Source of the DNA: Caulobacter segnis
Lineage (GTDB): Bacteria > Pseudomonadota > Alphaproteobacteria > Caulobacterales > Caulobacteraceae
Reading direction: 5' to 3'
NCBI RefSeq assembly: GCF_003243465.1
Contig: NZ_QFQZ01000021.1
Span: 1-58,446 of the forward strand
DNA length: 58,446 bases
Under the pieces are notes generated by a model. It did not search any database and was not told where the DNA came from. It worked only from the letters and a program-made list of their open reading frames with translations. This document shows, piece by piece, positions 43,715-53,090 of this stretch. The position numbers and the translations under genes were made by a program. Each line of letters begins with the position of its first letter. Position 1 is the stretch's first letter.

Positions 43715-45958
43715 TTAGAAGCTCACATCGACGCGCACGCCCATCGTCCGCGGACGCGTGACCGAATAGGCCGGAGCGGCCTGATCGGTGAAGGGGGCGT
43801 TGAGGATGCCGTATTCGTTCGTGAAATTGTTGACGAAGCCCAGGACCCGGACCTTGTCGGTCGGCTGGATCGAGGCCCGCAGGTCGATGATCGAGAAATC
43901 GCCGCGCGTGTTCGGATTGCCGAACGCCACCGGAGCCTTCGACAGGTAGCGCTGAGCGATCTCGAAGGTCGGCTGCAGCTTCACCTCCGGGAACTCGAAC
44001 GACAGCGTGTTGGCCGTCGACCACTTGGACGAACCTGGCAGGGTCGTGCCGGACGCATAGCCGCCGCCGACCGCGAAGCTGTCGGGCAGCAGGGTCGTCA
44101 GCTTGGCCTCCTGATAGGTCGTGTTGTTGCTGAACCTGATGTGCTGGCTGATCTTCAGCTGGCCCGAGAACTCGACGCCGTCGACCTTGGCCCCGCCAGC
44201 GTTGGTCACATAGGAGTAGTAGTAGGGCGCGGCCGTGAACAGGCGAGCCTGGATGTCCGACCACTTCATGTGGAAGACCGAGACGTCCAGCGCCAAGCGG
44301 TTCTCCAGCAAGGTGGTCTTCAGCCCGGCCTCGTAGTTGTCGACCGTGTCGCTGCCGTAGCTCTTGGGCACCCCGGCCAGGATGGCGGCGTTGGGGTTCG
44401 GGCCGCCGACGCGGAAGCCGCGCGAATAGGTGGCGTAGGCCATGACGCCCTTCACAGGGCGGTAGGCCAGGGTCACCTTGGGCGTGAAGCCGTCTTCTTT
44501 CTGCGCGGTGCCGAAGGTCGAGTCGGTCGGCGAATAGGTCCCTGCGCCCAGGCTGCCAGCGGCGTTGGTGATCGTGGCCGTGTTCTTGGTGTCGTAGTAG
44601 CGGCCGCCCAAGGTGAGCTCCCACTGGGGCGTAATCTTGTAGGAGACCTCGCCGAAGATTCCGAAGTCCTTGTTCAGGGTGTCGGAGATATAGCCGTAGA
44701 TCGCATCGCCCGGCGCCAGGACCGAGCCCTTGTAACCGCCGAAACTGGCCGGGTGGGCGTCGATATAGGCCGCTGCGCCAGCCTGGAAGATGCGGTCGGC
44801 GCTGTTCTTCTCGGCGTGCATGTAGCTGGCGCCGATGAGCCATTTCAGGCGGTCGTCGGCCTTTGACGCCAGGCGGACCTCGAAGGTGTCGAGATTGGCC
44901 TTGGCTCCGCCGCGGCTATAGGCGCTGTTGGCGCCGGTCGTGACGCCGGTCACATAGGCGTAGGGATACGAATAGACCGTGGTGTTGGTCTTGTGGTCGG
45001 TCGAGCCGATCACCGTCAGGTCGGCGAAGCCGACGTCCTGGTCCAGGCGCAGGCTATTCAGCCAGAATGCCGTCTTCTGCGGCTCGACACGCGCGGTCTC
45101 GCGGACATAGTCGTGCGACAGGTAGGTCTGGTCGTCCAGCAGGGTGTCCTGGTAGGTCGACAGCAGGGTGAACTTGGTCCCCTCCGCCGCCTGCAGCACC
45201 GCCGAGCCGCGCAGGCCGCGCGTGCGGAAGTCGTTGGAGCCGTCGACCTTGGCGCCGGTGTTGTCCAGATAGCCGGCGTCGAAACGCTGCAGGCCCAGCA
45301 GGCGCACGCCCAGCTTGTCGGCGACGATCGGGATGTTGACCATCGCCTTGGCCGCATAGTTGGCCTGGCCCGCGTTCTTGGTCGTGCCGATCAGGCCCTC
45401 GGCCTCGGCCTCGTATCGACTGACATTGGCCGTCTTGGCCACGTAGTTGACCAGGCCGCCCAGCGTCGAGGAGCCGAACAGCGTGCCCTGCGGGCCGCGC
45501 AGCACTTCCACCCGATCCAGGTCGAAGGTGTCGATGTCCGGGATGCCGATCGGGAAGCCCGGCTCCACCACCACCACCTCGTTCAGGTAGTAGCCCGTCG
45601 TGGTCTGGCCCTGCTCGTGATAGGTGGTCGCCGCGATGCCGCGCACCACCACTTCCGAGACGCCCGGCTGGTAGTCGTTGAAGGTCACACCCGGCAGTCG
45701 CGTGATGTAGTCCGCAAGGCTGTTGGCGTTGGATTTCCGCAGGTCCTCGCCGCTGACCGCGCTGATCGGGATGGCGACGTCACGCACGCTCTCGTTGCGC
45801 TTGGTGGCCGTGACGATCAGGGCGTCCAACTCGGTCACCGGCTGGGCGGTCGTCTGGGTCGTGGTCTGGGCGCTGGCCGTCGTCGCGCCCAACGACAGGC
45901 CGGCCGCGACCATGCAGGCCGTCAGCGACGCGGCGCTCAGAAGAATAGTCTTACTCAT
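43715..45958 (-). CDS. TonB-dependent receptor paired with the propeller amidohydrolase
   Basis: 747-residue outer-membrane receptor. Signal peptide (LSAASLTACMVAAGLSLGATTASAQ, about 6-31), a TonB-box-like ELDALIVTATKR, plug domain with VEVLRGPQGTLFGSSTLGG, and a barrel ending PRTMGVRVDVSF with terminal Phe. It starts at ATG 45956-45958, divergent from the YtcJ amidohydrolase across about 300 bases, and is followed by the propeller amidohydrolase. The pair suggests import of a peptide-like or N-acyl compound; ligand not determinable. Confidence 0.93.
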   Translation of the reverse strand: MSKTILLSAASLTACMVAAGLSLGATTASAQTTTQTTAQPVTELDALIVTATKRNESVRDVAIPISAVSGEDLRKSNANSLADYITRLPGVTFNDYQPGVSEVVVRGIAATTYHEQGQTTTGYYLNEVVVVEPGFPIGIPDIDTFDLDRVEVLRGPQGTLFGSSTLGGLVNYVAKTANVSRYEAEAEGLIGTTKNAGQANYAAKAMVNIPIVADKLGVRLLGLQRFDAGYLDNTGAKVDGSNDFRTRGLRGSAVLQAAEGTKFTLLSTYQDTLLDDQTYLSHDYVRETARVEPQKTAFWLNSLRLDQDVGFADLTVIGSTDHKTNTTVYSYPYAYVTGVTTGANSAYSRGGAKANLDTFEVRLASKADDRLKWLIGASYMHAEKNSADRIFQAGAAAYIDAHPASFGGYKGSVLAPGDAIYGYISDTLNKDFGIFGEVSYKITPQWELTLGGRYYDTKNTATITNAAGSLGAGTYSPTDSTFGTAQKEDGFTPKVTLAYRPVKGVMAYATYSRGFRVGGPNPNAAILAGVPKSYGSDTVDNYEAGLKTTLLENRLALDVSVFHMKWSDIQARLFTAAPYYYSYVTNAGGAKVDGVEFSGQLKISQHIRFSNNTTYQEAKLTTLLPDSFAVGGGYASGTTLPGSSKWSTANTLSFEFPEVKLQPTFEIAQRYLSKAPVAFGNPNTRGDFSIIDLRASIQPTDKVRVLGFVNNFTNEYGILNAPFTDQAAPAYSVTRPRTMGVRVDVSF

Positions 45959-46255
45959 ATCTCGATCCCCTTATGTCGGTCCGCCGGCGAGATGACCGCC
46001 GGACCTTCTGTTCAAACCCCTCGCCTGTCCGGACCCGGATCCGCCGCTCGCCTGTGCGCGATGCTCGCCGGTCCCCTCATAGCGTCCGTGATGGTGAGGC
46101 TTGCCCTTTCGTGGCGGAGCAAAAACATCCAAAAACGGCAGGCCGAGGGGACCAAGCCCGGATTGACTGGACCCCTAGGCGGACGCGGATTGGATGTTCC
46201 GGCCCCTGAACGAAGCGATCAGGCTGGGTCCAAAGACAGAGACGACGAGGGGTCC

Positions 46256-47917
46256 ATGATCGATCGACGCAGCCTTCTTCGCGCGGGCGCGAGCCTGGCG
46301 TTGCTGACGCCGCTGCAGGCCCTGGCGGCCGAGCGCGGGTTGGACGCGGCCCTGATCAATGCGCGCGTCTGGACGCCGGGCGGCGGCGCGCCGCGCCTCT
46401 CCGCCGTCGGCGTTGTGGGCGAGCGGATCGCCGCTGTGGGCGCGGACCAAGTCAGGAGCCTGACGACAGCCAGGACACGGGTCATCGACCTGAAGGGCGC
46501 GTTCCTGATGCCAGCCTTCACCGACAACCATACGCACTTCCTCACCGGCTCGACCGCCCTCACCCAGGTCGACCTGCTAAGTGCCAAGGACCGCGCCGAC
46601 TTCGCCGCGCGCCTGGGCGCAGCGGCCAAGGCTCGGCCAGGCAAGTGGATCCTGGGCGGCTCCTGGGACGAACAGCGCCTGGGCGGCGCCCTGCCCACAC
46701 GAGAATGGATCGACGCCGCCACGCCCGATACCCCAGTCGCCGTACCGCGCACCGATCTCCACATGTACCTGCTCAACTCGTTGGCGCTGAAGCTAGCGGG
46801 TATCACCCGCGACACCCCCGATCCGCCAGGCGGGGTCATCGTCCGCGACGCCAAGGGCGAGCCGACCGGCGTGGTCAAGGACAACGCCAAGGCCCTGGTC
46901 GAGCGCGTCATCCCGCCGATGACGGACGCCGAGACCGATGCAATCATGCGTCTGGGCATCGCTCATGGTCTCAGCAAGGGCGTGGCCCAGGCGCACAATC
47001 CCGAATTGGACTGGAAGACCTACGAGGCGCTGCGCCGCCTACGGGCCAAGGGCGAAACGGAGATGCGCTTCTACGCCTTCGTCCCCCTGCCCGATTGGGA
47101 GAAGATGGCCGATATCGTCGCCAGGGACGGCCGAGGCGACGATTGGGTGCGTTGGGGCGCCGTGAAGGCCCTGGCCGACGGCTCGCTGGGCTCGCGCACC
47201 GCCGTCTTCCACGACCACTATGACGACGCGCCCGACCAGACGGGCGTGCGCGTCACCACCCTGGCAAACCTACGCGAATGGATCACGGCCTCGGACGCCC
47301 ACGGCCTGCACGTTACGACCCACGCCATCGGCGACCAGGCCAATGACGAGGTGCTGGATATCTATGCGCAGGTGGAGAAGACCAACGGGGTGAAGGACCG
47401 CCGCTTCCGCATCGAGCACGCCCAGCACCTGAGCCACGCAGCGATCCCGCGCTTCGCCAAGCAGAAGGTGATCGCCTCGGTCCAGCCTTATCACGCCATC
47501 GACGACGGCCGCTGGGCCGTCAAGCGTATCGGGCCGGAACGTCTGAAGGGCACCTACGCCTTCAAGTCGCTGATGGACGCCGGAGCGACCGTGACGTTTG
47601 GCTCGGACTGGCCGGTGGCCCCGCTGGATCCGCTGACCGGTGTCTATGGTGCGGTGACCCGTCGGACGATCGACGGGGCCAATCCCGCCGGCTGGCTGCC
47701 CGACCAGAAGGTGAGCGTCGAGCAGGCTTTGACCGCCTACACGGCCAACAACGCTTTCGCCGGCTTCATGGAAGACCGCACGGGCAGGATCGCGCCCGGC
47801 TACTATGCCGACTTGGCGATCCTGGACGCGGACCTGACCGCGATCGATCCGTTGAAGATCCCCGACGTGAAGGTGCTCCACACCTTCGTGGGCGGCAAGG
47901 CGCGGTACTCCGCCTAG
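46256..47917 (+). CDS. YtcJ-type amidohydrolase, exported
   Basis: 553 residues of the amidohydrolase-3 family. N-terminal RRSLLRAGASLALLTPLQALA (residues 4-24) is a Tat-like or Sec signal. Metal-binding FTDNHTHFL (near 85), catalytic-centre sequences HAIGDQAND and RIEHAQHL, TFGSDWPVAPLDP, and C-terminal IAPGYYADLAILDADL are the family's landmarks. It hydrolyses amide or ring bonds; members are poorly characterised. It is divergent from the receptor/propeller operon and its stop overlaps that of the MocR gene, so it belongs to the same scavenging locus. Confidence 0.88.
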   Translation: MIDRRSLLRAGASLALLTPLQALAAERGLDAALINARVWTPGGGAPRLSAVGVVGERIAAVGADQVRSLTTARTRVIDLKGAFLMPAFTDNHTHFLTGSTALTQVDLLSAKDRADFAARLGAAAKARPGKWILGGSWDEQRLGGALPTREWIDAATPDTPVAVPRTDLHMYLLNSLALKLAGITRDTPDPPGGVIVRDAKGEPTGVVKDNAKALVERVIPPMTDAETDAIMRLGIAHGLSKGVAQAHNPELDWKTYEALRRLRAKGETEMRFYAFVPLPDWEKMADIVARDGRGDDWVRWGAVKALADGSLGSRTAVFHDHYDDAPDQTGVRVTTLANLREWITASDAHGLHVTTHAIGDQANDEVLDIYAQVEKTNGVKDRRFRIEHAQHLSHAAIPRFAKQKVIASVQPYHAIDDGRWAVKRIGPERLKGTYAFKSLMDAGATVTFGSDWPVAPLDPLTGVYGAVTRRTIDGANPAGWLPDQKVSVEQALTAYTANNAFAGFMEDRTGRIAPGYYADLAILDADLTAIDPLKIPDVKVLHTFVGGKARYSA

Positions 47918-49392
47918 AATCCAGCGGCCTTCGCGAGGGTCATGAGCGCCTTGCGCGCCTCGTCCTCGCGAAGGCTGGCGAAGCCGATGCGCAGGCCGCG
48001 GCCCGCGTCCTCGCGGATCGCGAACGAACGGGACGACGCCAGGCGCACGCCCAGGCCCGGCGCGTTGGTCTCGATCCGGTCCAGATCGCGGGCGTCGGGG
48101 AAGGTCAGCCAGAAAGCCAAGCCGCCGTCGGGCGGCCGGCATCGCACACGGTCGCCGAATGCCTCCTCGACGGCGCGGGCGAAGGCCTGGCGCCGGGAGG
48201 CGTAGACCTGGGTGGCCTTGCGCGCGTGCCGGCGAAGCTCGCCGCTCTCGATCAGCTCGGCGGCCGCGTCCTCGGTCAGGGCGTTGCCCATGCCGTCCGT
48301 CAGCGAAACCGTATGGGCCACCGCATCGATGAAGGCCTTGGGCGCGGCGATGTAGCCGATCCGCAGCGCCGGCAGCAGTAGCTTGGACAGCGAGCCGGCA
48401 TAGATCACGTATGAAGGCGCATAGCTGGCGATCGGCAGCAGCGGCTGAGACTCGAAATGGAACTCGTGGTCGTAGTCGTCCTCGATGATCGCGAAATTGA
48501 ATTGCCGAGCCAGAAGCAAGAGGCGCAGGCGGCGCTCGGGCCGCAGAGCGACGGTGGTCGGAAATTGGTGGTGCGGAGTCAGGAAGATCGCCTTCACGCC
48601 TCCCTTCCGGCAGTGGCGCTCAACGTCCTCGACATCGACCCCCTGGTCGTCCAGGCCAACCGCTTCGACCTTGGCGCCGCAGGCGCGGAAGGCCGCCACG
48701 GCGGGCTCGTAGGTCAGGGCCTCGACCAGCACGGTGTCGCCCGGCGTGATCAGGGTGCGGGCCGCCAGAAAGATGGCGTTCTGACTGCCGCGCGTGATGC
48801 AGATGTTCTCCGCCCTCACCGCCAGGCCGCGTTCGGTGCGCAGCATGGCCGCGACGCTCTCGCGCAGCGGGCCTGAACCGCGCGGATCGCCGTAGAGCAT
48901 ACGGTTATGGCGCGCGGCTCGCTGGATCGCCGAGCGGTAGGCGCGTCCCAACACCTCCTCAGGAAACAGCCGACCGTCGGGCGAGCCCTCGTCGAGGCGC
49001 ATGGGCGTGTCGCGGGGCAAGGCCAGCGGCCGGGCCGGCGGCGCGTGAAAGGCGTAGGCCGGCGCCTTGGCGTCGACCGCCTCGGGTACGATCTCGGTCT
49101 TGGTCCGACGCGTCGCCGGGGATTTTGGCAGGACATCCGAGACCGTTGTTCCCCGCGTGCCGCACGAGGTCAGCCAGCCCTGCGCGATCAGGTCCTCGTA
49201 GGCCAGCACCACGGTCTTGCGATTGACGCCAAGCATGGTCGCGAGGCCGCGACTGCTGGGCAGATAGGCGCCCGACGTCAGCCGTCCGCGTTCGATCTCG
49301 TGGATCAAGCCATGGACGATCTGCAGATAGAGCGGCGTCGGCTTCGAGGCGTCGATCACCTCGCCCAACGCCATGTTCCACGGCCGCGCCAT
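47914..49392 (-). CDS. MocR/PdxR-type GntR-aminotransferase regulator
   Basis: 492 residues: a GntR winged-helix DNA-binding domain (about 20-85, PTPLYLQIVHGLIHEIERGRLTSGAYLPSSRGLATMLGVNRKTVVLAYEDL) fused to a class I aminotransferase-like domain (about 145-490) with the PLP lysine in YAGSLSKLLLPALRIGY. MocR regulators usually respond to PLP or an amino compound. Start ATG 49390-49392 was chosen over an upstream extension because it directly precedes the GntR domain. It is convergent with the YtcJ gene and divergent from the FMN-binding gene, whose promoter it probably controls. Confidence 0.92.
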   Translation of the reverse strand: MARPWNMALGEVIDASKPTPLYLQIVHGLIHEIERGRLTSGAYLPSSRGLATMLGVNRKTVVLAYEDLIAQGWLTSCGTRGTTVSDVLPKSPATRRTKTEIVPEAVDAKAPAYAFHAPPARPLALPRDTPMRLDEGSPDGRLFPEEVLGRAYRSAIQRAARHNRMLYGDPRGSGPLRESVAAMLRTERGLAVRAENICITRGSQNAIFLAARTLITPGDTVLVEALTYEPAVAAFRACGAKVEAVGLDDQGVDVEDVERHCRKGGVKAIFLTPHHQFPTTVALRPERRLRLLLLARQFNFAIIEDDYDHEFHFESQPLLPIASYAPSYVIYAGSLSKLLLPALRIGYIAAPKAFIDAVAHTVSLTDGMGNALTEDAAAELIESGELRRHARKATQVYASRRQAFARAVEEAFGDRVRCRPPDGGLAFWLTFPDARDLDRIETNAPGLGVRLASSRSFAIREDAGRGLRIGFASLREDEARKALMTLAKAAGF

Positions 49393-49577
49393 TGGCCCCC
49401 TCCATGTATAGGAACGCTCATTTCTATGGGGCCAGGATGCGTCGACGCCAGCGCGACGGCAACCGCCAGGCTGGACCCGTGGCGCTGTCAGTCTTGGTGC
49501 TTGTTCGGCGCCAGGTGGTTCCGGATTGTGCTCAGGAAAGCAGCGCCGCTCCGACGGCCAGACTGAACGAGGCATGC

Positions 49578-50222
49578 ATGTCCGAGTCGACGCCGGCCGG
49601 CGCCCCAGCGGGCGCACTAGACCCGTTCACGGGCGGCCCCGACGATGTGCTCGCGCTGATCGGCGAATTCCCGCTGGCCTGGGTGGCGCCGCGCAACGAA
49701 AGCGCCGCCCGCGTGGCTAGCTTGCTGCCTATGCTGGCCGAGTTGGATTCGGAGGGCCGGCTCGTCTCGCTTCTCGGCCACATGGCCCGGCGCAATCCGC
49801 TGGTCACCGCTCTGGAGGCCGCTCCCAGGGCGATGCTGCTGTTCACCGGCCCGCAGGCCTATGTCTCGCCCGGCTTGGTCTCGACCCCGACCTGGGCACC
49901 GACATGGAACTACGCCCAGGTTCGCATTGAGGCCGACATCCGCCTGCGCCCGGACCTGGGTCACGACGCCCTTGAGCGCCTGACCCAGGCGATGGACGAG
50001 ACCGACCAGACGGGCTGGCGGCCGCGCGACGTCGGAGCCCGCTATGAGAGCATGGAACAAGCCATCATCGCGTTCGAGGCCAACGTCACCAGAGTGACCG
50101 CCAAGTTCAAGCTGGGCCAGGACGAAACCGACCAGTCGCTGGCGGAAATCCTAGCCAGCCACCCCGATCCCGTGCTGACTCGCTGGATGCGCCGCCTGAA
50201 CGCCGCGAGGATGGGCGGATGA
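49578..50222 (+). CDS. PaiB-like FMN-binding protein
   Basis: 214 residues with the FMN-binding negative transcriptional regulator (PaiB) split-barrel fold: LALIGEFPLAWVAP near 26-39, GHMARRNP near 75-82 (the family's HxARxN) and LLFTGPQAYVSPG...PTWNYAQVRIEAD near 92-119. Such proteins bind FMN or haem and are named after Bacillus PaiB, though true regulation is not established for all. Start ATG 49578 follows GAGGCATGC; a second ATG four bases earlier is in another frame. Its stop overlaps the PepSY gene. Confidence 0.82.
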   Translation: MSESTPAGAPAGALDPFTGGPDDVLALIGEFPLAWVAPRNESAARVASLLPMLAELDSEGRLVSLLGHMARRNPLVTALEAAPRAMLLFTGPQAYVSPGLVSTPTWAPTWNYAQVRIEADIRLRPDLGHDALERLTQAMDETDQTGWRPRDVGARYESMEQAIIAFEANVTRVTAKFKLGQDETDQSLAEILASHPDPVLTRWMRRLNAARMGG

Positions 50223-51307
50223 CTCGTGACATCGTGCGCATCTGGACGCTGATCCACAAATGGGCCAGCCTGATCTGCACCGCCTTCCTGCTGATGCTTT
50301 GCCTGACCGGCCTGCCGCTGGTCTTTCACGACGAGATCGACCGCGCGCTGAACCACGCCCCCAATATCGTCGCCACGCCGGGCCAGCGCCTGTTGAACGA
50401 CGATCAGGTGTTGGACATCGCCTTGAGGGCTCGCCCCGGCGAGGTCCCGCTGTTCATGAGCTTCGACGTCGACCGCCCGGTCATCAATGTCACGACGGGG
50501 CCGCGCGCGGACGCCCCCGAGTCCCTCATGCACTTCGCTCCGATCGACCAGACCAGCGGCAGGATCGTCGCCGCGACCGGCGCTGGCGGCGTGATGGATG
50601 TCGTCCTGCGCATCCATAAGGACATGTTCCTCGGACTGCCGGGCCTGCTGTTCCTCGGGGTGATGGGCGCCCTGTTCGTCGCCGCCATAGTCTCAGGCCT
50701 GGTGATCTACACGCCGTTCATGCGCAAGATCGACTTCGGCACGGTGCGGGCGTCGCGGTCCACGAGGCTGAAATGGCTGGACTATCACAACCTGCTGGGC
50801 GTGGTGACCGCGGCCTGGGTCACGGTGGTGGGCCTGACGGGCGTTATCAACACCCTTTCGGAGCCGATCCTGGCGGTCTGGCGGGCCGACCAGCTGGCGG
50901 CCATGACCGCGCCGTACAAGGACAAGCCCCCGCCGATCCGCCGCAGTTCGATCGCCGCGGCCATCGCCACCGCCCAGGCCGCGGCGCCGGGGATGCGGGT
51001 CCAATTCGTGGCGTTCCCAGGCGGCGCATTCTCCAGCAAGCATCACTACGCGGTCTTCCTGCAGGGCGCGACGCCGGCCACGAAGCGGCTGCCGACCCCC
51101 GCGCTGGTCGACGCCGAGACGGGGAGGCTCACCGCCATCCGCCGCATGCCGTGGTACGCCCAGGGCCTGCTTCTCTCGCAGCCGCTGCACTTCGGCGACT
51201 ATGGCGGCCTGCCATTGAAGATCCTCTGGGCTTTGCTGGACATCGTGACCATCATCGTCACGGCCAGCGGCCTCTATCTGTGGCTCTCGAAGAAGAAGGC
51301 CGCCTGA
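50219..51307 (+). CDS. PepSY-associated TM protein (DUF-type membrane oxidoreductase)
   Basis: 362 residues. A first helix (ASLICTAFLLMLCLTGLPLVF, about 15-35), a periplasmic PepSY region, helices near 140-165 (LFLGVMGALFVAAIVSGLVIYTPF) and near 195-215 (VVTAAWVTVVGLTGVINTL), and a C-terminal helix. This is the PepSY-TM family often found beside TonB receptors and ferric-siderophore reductases, with conserved His in RIHKDMFLGLPG and DYHNLLG, possible haem ligands. It overlaps both neighbours by ATGA, forming a three-gene operon. Substrate reduction in the periplasm is inferred from family, not shown. Confidence 0.82.
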   Translation: MTRDIVRIWTLIHKWASLICTAFLLMLCLTGLPLVFHDEIDRALNHAPNIVATPGQRLLNDDQVLDIALRARPGEVPLFMSFDVDRPVINVTTGPRADAPESLMHFAPIDQTSGRIVAATGAGGVMDVVLRIHKDMFLGLPGLLFLGVMGALFVAAIVSGLVIYTPFMRKIDFGTVRASRSTRLKWLDYHNLLGVVTAAWVTVVGLTGVINTLSEPILAVWRADQLAAMTAPYKDKPPPIRRSSIAAAIATAQAAAPGMRVQFVAFPGGAFSSKHHYAVFLQGATPATKRLPTPALVDAETGRLTAIRRMPWYAQGLLLSQPLHFGDYGGLPLKILWALLDIVTIIVTASGLYLWLSKKKAA

Positions 51308-51492
51308 TGGACAAGAAGATCGCCTCGACCTTCCGCCACGTCTGGGCCGCGCCGACGCTCATCGCCGTCCTGAGCCTGGCCGGCCTTGTCGTCGCCCTGC
51401 TGGGCGAGGGGATCGAGGACTGGATTGGTTGGGGTGGGCTGGCGCTGCCGCTGGCGACAATCGTCTGGTGCCACTTGCGTCGTCGTTCCTAG
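51307..51492 (+). CDS. Small two-helix membrane protein
   Basis: 61 residues starting at ATG 51307, which overlaps the PepSY stop by one base, so it is translationally coupled. Two hydrophobic segments are visible (PTLIAVLSLAGLVVALLG about 16-33 and GWGGLALPLATIVWCHL about 41-57), with positive residues at both ends. Similar small proteins accompany PepSY-TM genes. No function is known; it probably stabilises or localises the PepSY protein. Confidence 0.75.
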   Translation: MDKKIASTFRHVWAAPTLIAVLSLAGLVVALLGEGIEDWIGWGGLALPLATIVWCHLRRRS

Positions 51493-51501
51493 ACCTACCC
51501 C

Positions 51502-51528
51502 AAGGCGCGAGCGAAATGACCGCGCCTT
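51502..51528. terminator. Bidirectional hairpin between convergent genes
   Basis: AAGGCGCG (51502-51509) and CGCGCCTT (51521-51528) form a perfect 8-base stem with an 11-base loop between the stop of the small membrane protein and that of the convergent D-aminoacylase gene. Short A/T ends on the stem give weak U-tracts, so it could serve both strands. Confidence 0.45.
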
Positions 51529-51572
51529 GCTACGGCTGGAGACGGCGCGCGACCTGATGAGGGGCGCAAGCC

Positions 51573-53090
51573 TTAGCGTCGAACCACCTGCCCGGGGCGC
51601 GCCGAAGTTGGAACGCCCTTGTCGAAGACGATGACGCCGTTGACCCAGACCGTGCGGACGCCTGTCGCCAGGGCGTTAGGATGGTCCAGGTCCGAATGGT
51701 CCGCGATCCGCGCCGGATCGAACAGAACCAGATCGGCATGGCGGCCCGGCGCGATCACGCCGCGATCGGCGATGCCGAGCTGAGCTGCGGCCTGGCCCGA
51801 CATCTTGCGCACGGCCTGCTCCAGGGTCAGCGAGCGCTGCTCGCGAACACTGGTGCGCAGGATCTTGGCGAAGGCGCCAAAGCCTCGAGGATGCAGCCCG
51901 TGGGTCATGCCGTCAGAGCAGATTACCGCATACTTCCAGCCGATGAAGGCTGCGATGTCGCTTTCGGCCATGGCTGAGCCGATCACGGCGTCCACGCGTT
52001 CGACCTCCGGATGGGCCGCGCCATAGGTGTCCGACTGCCGGGTGAGCGCCAGATAGGTCTCGACAGGATCAGCGTGCCGCTCACTTGCGATCTGGGCGAT
52101 CGTCTTGCCGACGACAGACGGATCGGGCGCGAACACCGCGATCCGCAGACCCTCGGGCGTGGTCAGTTTGGTCAGGGCGAACCGCGCGGCGTCCCGATCC
52201 TCGAAGTTGCGTTCGGGAAGCAGCACCGACAGGTTGCTCTGCCAGTAGCTGTAGGGATAGACGTCGGCTGTGATGTCGACGCCTTGGGCGCGGGCGGCGT
52301 CGAGCTTGGCCAGGATCGCCGGCGCCTCTCCCCAGCGGTCGACCAGACCGATTTTCAGATGCGAGATCTGCACGGGCAGCCGGGCCTGCTGGCCAATGGT
52401 GATGATCTCGTCGATCGCCGCGTCCAGCTTCACATCCTCGCTGCGCAGGTGGCTGATATAGCGTCCGCCGCCGGCCGCCGCCGTCTTGGCCAGGGCGATC
52501 ACCTCCTCCGGCGTGGCGTAGATGCCCGGGTCGTATTCCAGCCCCGTGGACAGGCCCAGAGAGCCGGCGCGCAGATCCTCGGCCAGCTCGGCGCTCATGC
52601 GCGCGATCTCGCCAGGGGTGGCCGGACGCTTGTAGTCTTGGCCAAGGGCGCGGGCGCGCAGGCTGCCATGGCCGGTGTAGGAGGCGACATTGACAGCCAG
52701 GGGTGAGCGCTTCAGCTGTTCGAAATAGTCTTTCAAAGGTAGGGCGGATTCGCCGTCCTGCCCGACCACGATTGTGGTCACGCCCTGGGCGGTCAGCATC
52801 GCCATCTCCGGCGTCTTCTCCGCAAGCCGATCGTGATGGCTGTGGGCGTCGATGAAGCCGGGCGCCAGGGTCAGGCCCTCGGCGTCCACGATTATTTCCC
52901 CCTTCGCGGGCTTGAGCTTGCCGACCGCCACAATGCGGTCCTTGTCGATCCTGACGCTGACGTCGCGCGCCGGCGCTCCGGACCCGTCGACCACCTTGGC
53001 GCGGACGATCAAGGTCGAGCCCAGGGCGCCGGAGGCCAGCAGGCACGCGATCCCCAGACCCAGCGCCGAACCAAAAAGGTGAAGTCTCAT
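51573..53090 (-). CDS. D-aminoacylase-family amidohydrolase, exported, atypical metal site
   Basis: 505 residues of the N-acyl-D-amino-acid deacylase family. Signal peptide (LFGSALGLGIACLLASGALG, about 5-24), metal-binding His83 and His85 in FIDAHSHHD, and C-terminal IAPGRHADLVLFDP. The characterised D-aminoacylases have a metal-bridging Cys in VVGNCG; the aligned stretch here is VVGQDGES with Asp112 in place of that Cys, so metal content or substrate may differ. It removes acyl or peptide caps from D-residues in the periplasm if the family holds. It is convergent with the PepSY operon and divergent from the Lrp gene at 53254. Confidence 0.85.
   Translation of the reverse strand: MRLHLFGSALGLGIACLLASGALGSTLIVRAKVVDGSGAPARDVSVRIDKDRIVAVGKLKPAKGEIIVDAEGLTLAPGFIDAHSHHDRLAEKTPEMAMLTAQGVTTIVVGQDGESALPLKDYFEQLKRSPLAVNVASYTGHGSLRARALGQDYKRPATPGEIARMSAELAEDLRAGSLGLSTGLEYDPGIYATPEEVIALAKTAAAGGGRYISHLRSEDVKLDAAIDEIITIGQQARLPVQISHLKIGLVDRWGEAPAILAKLDAARAQGVDITADVYPYSYWQSNLSVLLPERNFEDRDAARFALTKLTTPEGLRIAVFAPDPSVVGKTIAQIASERHADPVETYLALTRQSDTYGAAHPEVERVDAVIGSAMAESDIAAFIGWKYAVICSDGMTHGLHPRGFGAFAKILRTSVREQRSLTLEQAVRKMSGQAAAQLGIADRGVIAPGRHADLVLFDPARIADHSDLDHPNALATGVRTVWVNGVIVFDKGVPTSARPGQVVRR

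Noticed and set aside
41583..44843. 1086-residue frame on the minus strand overlapping both genes
   Set aside because: Second-frame reading of the receptor and amidohydrolase; repeated Arg/Gly/Pro-rich composition typical of shadows.
41078..44866. 1262-residue plus-strand open frame
   Set aside because: Antisense shadow of the propeller amidohydrolase and TonB receptor; low-complexity composition and no family features.
44993..46255. Upstream extension of the YtcJ amidohydrolase frame
   Set aside because: It runs antisense through the receptor gene; the real start is ATG 46256 just before a Tat-like signal peptide.
49401..49445. Inverted or direct repeat as MocR operator
   Set aside because: Short ATAG/CTAT similarity only; too weak to distinguish from chance.
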